Positions 56,388 through 64,000 of a DNA stretch of 64,000 nt are shown here, in pieces. Origin of the DNA: Sorghum bicolor (taxonomy: Eukaryota > Streptophyta > Magnoliopsida > Poales > Poaceae); NCBI RefSeq assembly GCF_000003195.3, contig NC_012879.2, positions 22,354,844 through 22,418,843 on the forward strand, written 5' to 3'. The position numbers and the translations under genes were made by a program. The notes beneath the pieces are model-generated. The model made no database searches, had not been told where the DNA came from, and saw nothing but the letters and a program-made list of their open reading frames with translations. The first letter of the stretch is position 1. The number at the start of each line of letters is the position of its first letter.

Positions 56388-58317
56388 TTAATCTTCTGAA
56401 TTACCTTCCTCCGGAGATGGTGTCTCCAATGGTTCTTCTTCATGAACTTCCTTCACTGTAGAGTCTCTCTCTGGTCTGGGTTTGAATGAGAAGTGTTCTT
56501 CTTTTCCGTTTATGTTGAACTTGATTTCTCCTTTCCCGACATCAATGTGGGCATTGGCAGTGCTCAGAAATGGCCTTCCAAGGATGATGGACACTTTTGA
56601 GTCAGGACTCATGTCCAGTACCACGAAGTCTACTGGCACTAGGAAATCTCTGATCTTGACTGGAATGTTCTCGGCGATGCCCAATGGGTGTCGAACCGAT
56701 TGATCTGCTAGTTGTAGACACATTGATGTTGGTTCTAGGGTCGTATGCTCAAGCTTTTTGTAGACTGATGCTAGCATCACACTGACACTTGCTCCGAGAT
56801 CACAAAGTGCATTGTTGAAGTGTTGGTTTCTGATCGAGCAATCAATAGTGGGGCATCCTGGATCCTTCTTCTTCCTTGGTGGTATATTGAGGATGGCCGC
56901 ACTACATTCTTCTGTCAGCTTGATAACCTCAGTGGTGGGCAGTGGTCTCTTCTTGTTAAGAATATCTCTGATGTATTTTGCATATGTGGGTACCTGTATG
57001 GCATCAAGCAGAGGTATGTTGACATATAATTTCTGAATGACCTCTACAAACTTACCAAACTGCTCATCCGACTGCAGTCCTCTGTTTCTTCTAGGAAATG
57101 GCAAATAGTTGGTGTCGTAAAAATCTTTCCTCATTTCTCCAGTTATTGGTGGTTGTATCAGATCTTCTGCTTCAACTTGGCTTTCTTCTATCACTGCTGG
57201 TTGCACTGGTGCTAATGTTCTTTGTTTCTCTTTTGGGTATGGGGGATCCCTGGTGGCTTTGCCTCCTCTAGTAGTTATATTCTTTACTTGCTCAATGTCA
57301 GTAGCAACACGCAGTACAACAGCTAGCTTTATTAATTTAAGCTCTACCCTTTTATTAAGAGTGTTTTGCTCATCAAAGGCAGTTAATAGAAAATCCATTT
57401 TATTGTGTATATCTTTTAGAGATGATTCATTTATATCTAGCCTTTGTTAAACTTCATCATTAATTTTAGTTTGTTGAGCAATTATCTCTTTTAATGAAAG
57501 TTGCTTGAAAGTATTACCTGAATTCATACCTTTGCTATTGGGTTGACTCGAGGTTGGTTGATATTTGTATGCTGTCTCAATGGCCCTTTGATCTTCTTTG
57601 AACTTGGCCCTCTGGTCAATCCAATGGAGCAAATTTTCCATCTTGGTTGATAGTGCTTTTACTTCTTCTAGTATTTCTTCAGTTTGATGACATTGTTGAG
57701 CTTTATCTTGGAACCAGCTTTGGTTTTCTGCTATCTTATCCAAAAGTATCTCTGCTTTTCCAATTGTAAGGTCCAAGAATGGTCCTTTAGCAGATGCATC
57801 TAGGCAGTCACGAGCCTTCTGGGTTAATCCATTGTAGAAGGTCTGCATAAGTAACCATGTGGCCATTCCATGGTGAGGACAATCTGATATGTATCCTTGA
57901 AAACGCTCCCATGCTTCTGAAATGGTTTCTGTCTTCTGCTGTTGGAAACTGACAATATTTCTTCTTAAGGCAGTTGTTTTGCCTATAGGGAAGAACTTTG
58001 ATAGAAAGGCATCTGACAAGTTCGTCCAGTTGTTGATGTTATCTTGATGAGTGTAGAACCACTTCCGCGCTTTCCCTTCTAGTGAGAATGGGAAAAGGCG
58101 AAGCAGTATGACGTCTTTGTCAACTCCGTTGATGTGGATTGTGCTTCCAATCTCTAAGAAATTCATGTGCCTTTCCACTGAATTGTGTAGCTTGTACCAA
58201 ATTGATGAGGCTTGACTTGAGCTCGAACTCGGGTACTCCTTCTACTGCAAATCTTGGACCAGTTAGAATGTTCTCAAGACTTGGAGCAGAGAATTCTTGC
58301 AAGGTCTTTTGTACCAT
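56388..58317 (-). pseudogene. gag-protease of P2
   Basis: Same protein family as 40786-42741; the start is ATG at 58317 (MVQKTLQEFSAPSLENI). The Gag words RLFPFSLEGKARKWFYTH and SDCPHHGMATWLL, the retropepsin box ALCDLGASVSVM and the end box IILGRPFLSTANAHIDVG are all present. Lesions: a 23-base deletion after FSGKAHE (near 58165), flanked in P1 by GAA on both sides, which shifts the frame; and a TAA at 57447-57449 where P1 has a Lys codon. The long carboxy part (57398 down to 56388) is open and is the best preserved protease region in the window. Confidence 0.9.
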
Positions 58318-58486
58318 AGCTTCAGCAATTGGTAGCTAGCTTCTTCTTCTCTTGATTGCTTTGGTTCTGATGATGAACAGTTGAATGTACCCAAAGTCAA
58401 TCCTGATATACCCTGTATAGAAATATAAACATAGAAAAACAACAGGGTGAACCTGCCAAAGCAGAGGTGCCTTGTTATGATTTCTC

Positions 58487-59235
58487 ACTCATTATCAATC
58501 ATAACTATATCAAATCTAGAACTAGAGCAAACTAAGAACATAATAATTAGAGACATAATGCAATTAGAACAAAGAATTAGAGAAAGATATGAATAATACA
58601 AATCTTTATTACCGAAGATCCGAATCCAGAGCGTAGTGCTCTACTTTTCTAATTGCTATCTAATCAAACCTTTAAACTTGAAGGATTAGGGAGTAGCTAA
58701 TTCTAATTCTTTGTGGGAGAGAAGCTCTAAACCCTAACTTTGATGGCTACCTCTGATAATGATTTCTTCTCTTCTCCTCTCTCCCCCAGGGATGGAGAGG
58801 CCTTGGTTATATAGTCCTTTCAAGTGAATTTAGGCCGTTGTATCAAACCGACATTGATTGTATGGTTTAGATTCATCCTTTAGGTCGGTGGAGCTTAGTC
58901 CCGAAAGAGAGTCCTAATTGGACTCTAACCCTGGGCGGGCGCCCAAAGGGGGCGGGCGGGCGCCCTGCCCCCGAGCCCGATCGTCTTCTCGTTCGATCCC
59001 GTGGCTTCTAGACTCTTCTAGATTGAGGAAAATTGCGCGGCACGTAATTATCTCATTGTAAACATGACATGTGGGCCTTCTCTCTATATTTCCTGATAAC
59101 CCCCTGCAGAAATAGATAAACACCAAAGCTCGTGGAATTCTGTCAGATAAAACCCTAATTCTAGATGTTTGGTCCATATTGAGCCTTTTCCATGTTTAGT
59201 TGATGATTAATTTTAGTACTTAAGGACCGTCAACA
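58487..59235 (-). repeat. 5' LTR of P2, U3 and start of R only
   Basis: Matches 51691-52440 of the other LTR. TATATAA at 58807-58813 and the GC box at 58934-58970 remain. The R-U5 end, primer site and first 170 or so bases of the leader are deleted. Confidence 0.92.
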
Positions 59236-59240
59236 ATGTC

Positions 59241-60106
59241 CATCTTGTTCCTAGAGATACTAGAGTTCTGGAGAATTTATCTTTGAAAATCTTAAATTGC
59301 TGCATGATGAGTTCCTATATGATGAGAGTTTAAAATTCCTACCACAGCCAAATATACATGCTTACTAGATTAGGAAAGCCATCTACTTTCATATACTGCT
59401 TGTAGGCATTACGTGTAGTTAGGCTATGTTGACTCTTAGGAATTAGTCATACAGTTAAAGTTAATATTATGTGCTCTCCATCCATTGATCTATGCTGCTT
59501 CTATCCTCAAAAGTATGCCCCCATTCATTATTCACTACGCTACATTTACTCTGTGCTACTTCTGTTTCTGGAAGTACCATCCACATATATACACATTCCA
59601 TGCATCTTGTGCTATTTCTACCCTAGAAATACGCACCTATGTTGCTCTCACCCTAGGAGTACGCATTTATTTATTCACATACATACACCTCATTCATTCA
59701 GAAAATGCTCTACTCCTACAATGGGAGTGAACACCAAAAATATTTGTCGCCATCCTATCCTTTTTCTATCATCCAATAAAGCTCCAATTACATCAGTTAA
59801 TACTCCCTACTGATATAGTTCCATCAAGAGGCTTGGCTATTCTTAGTAAAAAAGTGAGAAAGAAAGAAGACAAATGTCCTAAGAAAGAAAAATAATAATG
59901 ATGAGCAGCCCAAGTACTCCCCAAAATTTCTAGAGTTCCAGATAAGGGAGGTATATATCCCCAAGGAGAAAGTGTAGAATTAGATCTCTACCATCATCAT
60001 TCATATCACTCATTTCATTCCCCTCATCCACACGCACATATGATTTGATTGTATGACTAGTTTCTTTGGATCTACGGTTTAACTATACAACATATGTTTG
60101 TAAGTT
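59241..60106 (+). mobile_element. Element X, fragment 4 (3' non-coding zone)
   Basis: Matches element B reversed (about 3800 down to 2950) and stops abruptly at about 60106 before the expected polypurine tract and 3' LTR. It contains a palindrome row (59557-59728) and no gene. Confidence 0.7.
59557..59728. repeat. Row of palindromes in element X
   Basis: TACTTC-n8-GAAGTA (59557-59576), TATTTCTA-ccc-TAGAAATA (59613-59631) and ACTCC-n7-GGAGT (59712-59728). They occupy the places of the B palindromes, with paired changes in the arms. Confidence 0.7.
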
Positions 60107-61168
60107 TGCTGGTGCAAAAAATTGTTTCTTGCTCAACAATCTCAGTGGCTCTCAAGGGAGTGCAGAAGTCGAAGTTCTAGATCTCCTGAGCCTCAACGCA
60201 CGAGCTTAGCTTGGTGACTTGAATTTGGGGCATGCTAGTCAATTTGACCTAAAATTGATAAGGAAGAAAGATAAATGTCAAATTGTGGAACCTACCGGTT
60301 GTTGCGAGACAGTTCCAAAATATGTGGCTCTAAAGAAGCTGTTAATCAGAGGAGATTCACTAATGAGTCAACTCCTGATGATAATATGATGATGATGCAT
60401 TATGACATTTGTTCTTAAGCTTTTACAGATTTAATCGAACAATTGCATCTATGAGTAAAAGTAACCGGATCGGCTATTTAGCTGATACACTATCTGTGTA
60501 TAAAAAAATAGCTTACGTGTATTTATCCTTATATCCATCAAATAAACAATAACTTATTAAAACTGGTCTAAAGGCCTATGGTCTTAATAAATTACTTTAA
60601 TAAATGTATTAAATCCATATTCAGCTGGTCTAAAGGCCAGAGGGCTTCAATAAATTCAACACAGATTACTAGCTTATTTAATACTATAATTGGGTTCACA
60701 CACGTGCACTATTCGTTAGAGCTTAACTAGATCGGCTATTTAGCCGATACAGGTCCATGAAGCACGAACAAGATCTATCTACTCCGTCATAAATAAATTT
60801 AGTTTTAATTACCAAATTAATCATGGTAAAGTAAATATCTCGAACGCACAACATGTAACAATCAAGATCGACAAATTAGTTATCTTAGGTTTGCTTAATG
60901 ACCGTTGTTTACTAGGGCTTATGGTAAGCGTTTAGATTTGAAACTCAAACTAATCTGTCGAAGCTTGATTGGACAGAATATTGTTATAATAAATAAAACA
61001 TTAATCTTTAAACAATATTGGTAACTTATTGAATCTACTAAATTGCCAATTTAATAGAGCCGATAACTAAAATAAACCGATCTTTGTAAGAGGTTGGGAC
61101 AATGCAGCCTTACAAATAAGATCTAAGTCGATAACTAGTTCAAATTAAGATTACCATGAGTTCGGATG
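60107..61168 (-). repeat. Decayed Gypsy LTR, probably solo (boundaries approximate)
   Basis: The edge TGCTGGTGCAAAAAA at 60107 and the stretch near 60222-60270 resemble the inner end of the LTR at 578-1305. The words ATCGGCTATTTAGC (60472-60485) and ATCGGCTATTTAGCCGAT (60733-60750) are typical of Tat-like grass LTRs. The right edge is placed where X' similarity begins. I found no convincing target-site duplication. Confidence 0.45.
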
Positions 61169-61355
61169 ATGCACCAGTGATGCCTAATTCAAAAGGTGTA
61201 TGAAAATACTCCAAACCTTAAGGATACTATAGCAAACAAAGGCAACATGAAAGTTTATAGAGTGTTATTCAAATGGAGATGAAAGAGCATATTAACAAAT
61301 TGAATAAAGGTAGGGACAACCAATATTAGCAACATAAGATTTTCTAAATAAGGCC

Positions 61356-61370
61356 ATTCCCCCAAGCTGG
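61356..61370 (-). other. Internal polypurine-like motif of X'
   Basis: The minus strand reads CCAGCTTGGGGGAAT, the counterpart of 10397-10409 in X. Confidence 0.5.
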
Positions 61371-62149
61371 GATTTTGCAAAGTAAATGTAAGCTTAAGTG
61401 GATGTAATTCAAAATTGCATAATGATAGGTTAGTGATACTTGGTGCTGCCATTATTAATTTTCTCACTTCAAACCTGAAATGGTTAGTGACAAGAATATT
61501 CACAGGAATATTTTAACAATTATATTTTTATGCTAAAGGTGCAACCTTAATTCATTTTTTTAAGAGTGGTTATTTTAGAACACAAAGTTGTTCTTGGGAA
61601 ACCTTCTGATTATTATAATTCGAGTTGGTGAGGTTGTTTCCTCTAGAACGTTAGCCTTTGTGCAACTATATCTAGATTACAATGAGGCCTATAATATTTA
61701 TAATAAACATATGCATCTACAACCACCCTCTTAATGATTTTATGAATAGGTAGAATAAGGGGGTTGAGGATCTCGTGTGTGATAATATTAGAGACTAATT
61801 GATCCAGGAGATTTCTCATATGAGCATGGGTCCGATAGGGTGTTTAATAAAATAATTCACATGCTCGACAATATGATCTCCCTTTTCAAACTCCAAGGGT
61901 GTCTCTTCATGGTTGTCTATAGGCAATAAGTTTGCCTCTATTATTTCATGTCTATGACATTTATTAGATATTTTATTTTCTAGGATTTCCCATGAATTGA
62001 TGCCCCTAAGGTTGGTCTCGTCTAAAGCTTTTCTCTAAACTTGGGTGAGTTTTGTTTATCAAAAAAATTGATTTAAGCTCAACATTTTAATTTAGACCAA
62101 GTTTAGATGCTACTACTAAAACTTCATCTTCTTCCATCCATTCTTTGAT

Positions 62150-62720
62150 AATAACATATGTATTTCTAATATGTTCTACGCGTTCCTGCTATTGTTGTTG
62201 CTCTTTAAGGGTATTTCTATAATTTTCATGACTCCTATTCTTAGGATGTCTTGATAGATTTCTAGGGTCATTATGAAGTTTAGTAGAAGGAGCATAAAAA
62301 GATTTATTGGTGTCAAGGATGGGTTTAGAGATGGGTTCAAAGACATTTAATATGGGCATAGAAGGGGAGAAGATAGATTTTATTTCTAAGTGGATTGGCT
62401 CTCCTTCTATGACATCACTTGGCATGCCATCCTTGAATTGTTCCCAATCTTTTTAGGAAGGAAAGGAAGTTGATGATGTTTTTTTCCAAGATACTCTTCT
62501 AAGAAGATCTGACATGCATTGATTTAGGATCATCTTAGCTAATTAGAAGTCTAAATCATCAAAGTGGAATTTTAAAGGTTTAGGAATGATAGCTAAATCT
62601 TAAGAATGATGTGATTGTATTTTAGTTATGAAGACTTCTATTTTTAGTTTGGATAATAAATCCTTTTCTTCTTTTGGGGAGTTCAGAAATAGACAGAGCA
62701 ACACTTTTTAGCATAATCTC
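62150..62720 (-). pseudogene. ORF remnant of X'
   Basis: The clearest part is 62425 down to 62189: MPSDVIEGEPIHLEIKSIF, then FEPISKPILDTNKSFYAP. It aligns with SPSMPTLDIEYEPISKSIL and the words after it in X (9553-9700). Upstream text (near 62450-62700) still shows WEQFKDG and short matches to the 9200-9420 part of X, but with stops. The family has no motif I know. It is shared by two independent elements of opposite orientation, so it was a real protein of this non-autonomous group. The long region 62720-63080 holds only AT-rich leader-like sequence. Confidence 0.5.
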
Positions 62721-63081
62721 TTGCTTTTTAAAAAGATAAGAAAGGACTCTCGAGAAGATAATTCAAGGCATTCCTTGTAACTCTTCGTAAGACCCAAATG
62801 TTGAATAACCATGGGACTTAGCAAACCAAGGTTAGGATTAATGATCCCATGATATATTTAACAAGGGTTTATTATATTATTTAGACATAGGCATAGCTTA
62901 TAGATATTATGATAAGGTTTATGCTTTAAGCTTTTGCACATGCCAGAAAGATAGGTATGGAATTTAAATAAATATCCATAAGGATAAACACAAAAATAAT
63001 GAAGAGACTATGATAAAAACAGGAAAAGATAAAAGTGTAAAACAAGATTAAGCTAAACTAAGTCAAAATCAACAAACCGTT

Positions 63082-63098
63082 CCACGACAATGGCGCCA
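63082..63098 (-). other. Primer binding site of X' (outer, decayed)
   Basis: The minus strand reads TGGCGCCATTGTCGTGG, tRNA-Asp type with three mismatches, 8 bases before TGTTGAC at 63107. Confidence 0.65.
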
Positions 63099-63106
63099 AA
63101 AATGCT

Positions 63107-64000
63107 TGTTGACACTTCTAACGTCATTACTAAAAATAGAGATAAACCCTATCCCCGGCAACGGCACCAAAAAATACTTGTTGGTATAAATTAACTGCAC
63201 TCCATTAAATAAGTTTTAAGTAGGATTATCCGCAAGGGCACAGATATCATACCACTGTCACATTTTACCCGGAGGTTTTAAATATCGTATCCACAGGGAA
63301 TAGTTGTGATGATGACAAAGTATATAGACTTAACCCTACAATTAGGCTAGATCATATCGAGAAAAAGGAAATAGCTAATGCTGACTCTGGTCAACTTTGT
63401 ATAATATCGTCTTATTGGACAAGTAACCCGAATAGTAGAAGAAACATAGTAATCTCCTACCAGGCACCTATAAGTCTATCAGTCCTATCAATAGGATGTG
63501 GTCTACAGAGGATTCAACGCAGCTATAAAGTCACTTGCGCAAGCTACCACAAATTCCGGCTAATCAGGGGACATTCACAAGTAAACCTAGCATAGGCACC
63601 ACGCCTACATTATGAAATACTACTTCAACCAAGTAATGACCAAGATCAAAGCACTCAATATGATATGTGAACCAAAGAACGAATAAGAACAAGTTGCTTA
63701 CTTAAATCGGAATGGTAAGTACAAAAGTACCTCAGAACACAGCTTCAGGTGAGAAGAATATAGCCACGAAGAAGCGCCGATAGGCCAGAACTCCTCTAGA
63801 ATCGCTACTCCTCTACTCAATCTCTCTTATCTCTAAACAACACTAGATCTAGAAGAACTAGTCTCTCCTAATTGCTACATCTAGATGAACTAGAACTAGA
63901 TAAACTAGAACTTGATCAACTAGAGGGACCTTAACCCTAATTATGTAGAGAATATGAAGCACCGGGGTGTAGAATGCCTCTTGGAGGGGCCTTGGGGCGT
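63107..64000 (-). repeat. 5' LTR of X', partial
   Basis: The first 72 bases match the end of element B's LTR (7437-7509), including the inner primer-site copy (63153-63169). From 63179 a second LTR-like edge, TGTTGGTATAAA, follows. The conserved U5 and R-U5 blocks are at about 63225-63290 and 63530-63608. The remaining sequence to the window end is LTR. Confidence 0.65.
63153..63169 (-). other. Second, inner primer binding site in the X' LTR end
   Basis: The minus strand reads TGGTGCCGTTGCCGGGG, tRNA-Asp type with one mismatch, 9 bases before TGTTGG at 63179. It is better preserved than the outer site. Confidence 0.7.

Larger units (their letters stand above)
50921..59235 (-). mobile_element. 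Element P2: same family as P1, opposite strand, 5' end deleted
   Basis: Target-site copies ATGTC (50916-50920 and 59236-59240). The left LTR is complete (50921-52440) and the right LTR is cut short (58487-59235). A deletion joins gag leader to mid-LTR at 58487-58489 (shared ACT) and removed the primer site and about 770 bases of LTR. Gag-protease and ORF2 are present but broken; pol is absent. Confidence 0.93.
61169..64000 (-). mobile_element. Element X': minus-strand relative of X, cut by the window end
   Basis: From right to left on the minus strand: a 5' LTR (63107 to beyond 64000), a primer site (63082-63098), a leader, ORF remnants (about 62720-62150), non-coding sequence, a polypurine-like motif (61356-61370) and text matching X (13891-13985). 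The 3' end is lost at about 61168. Confidence 0.6.

Noticed and set aside
60107..61168. Complete solo LTR with target-site duplication
   Set aside because: AAGTT before 60107 has a look-alike at 61251, but it is not adjacent to a CA end, so the boundaries remain approximate.

Overview
The window reads as repeat-packed intergenic DNA of a plant, most likely a grass. The evidence is stacked long terminal repeat (LTR) retrotransposons of grass type (Athila-like and other Ty3/Gypsy elements, and a copia-type gag-only element), tRNA-Asp and tRNA-Met primer binding sites, plant TATA boxes, a TTTAGGG telomeric-type array, and no host gene or RNA gene that I can recognise. The genus cannot be fixed from the sequence alone.

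Layout. The oldest visible layer is X, a plus-strand Athila-like element without pol, now in pieces at 9093-10476, 13891-16089, 50470-50920 and 59241-60106. Into or next to X sit: a minus-strand gag/protease-only element, B (up to 9092), whose 3' LTR is itself broken by a window-truncated Gypsy element (1-1305); a 3.4-kb solo LTR (10477-13885, TSD TCTAT); a huge copia-type gag-only element on the minus strand (16090-50464, TSD ACCGA); and an Athila-like element P2 on the minus strand (50921-59235, TSD ATGTC). The copia element in turn carries a solo LTR of family P (18946-20456, TSD GCAAG), a three-LTR complex of the pol-bearing Athila-like family Q (24540-38076, TSD ACATC), and P1 on the plus strand (38927-48254, TSD CTAAC). 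The right end holds a decayed Gypsy LTR (about 60107-61168) and X', a minus-strand relative of X running off the window.

How the parts relate. Only Q still shows reverse transcriptase, RNase H and part of an integrase, all damaged. P (gag-protease plus a second ORF) has no polymerase, but shares LTR termini, a nearly identical CCAAT/TATA promoter core, the tRNA-Asp primer site and a purine tract with Q. It therefore looks like a non-autonomous passenger of a Q-type helper. P1 and P2 lie in opposite orientation 2.7 kb apart and form a very large inverted repeat.

Most unusual features: a 35-bp telomeric (TTTAGGG)n insertion in an ORF of P1; an internal promoter plus putative 5'-UTR intron in front of the second ORF of P; internal polypurine motifs behind ORFs whose sequence changes together with the terminal polypurine tract; arrays of short palindromes with compensatory arm changes in the 3' non-coding zones of four families; conserved R-U5 blocks shared by otherwise different LTRs; and a relic primer binding site trapped inside an LTR. 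All boundaries were read by eye from repeat pairs and target-site duplications. Family names rest on motif recognition, not on database searches.
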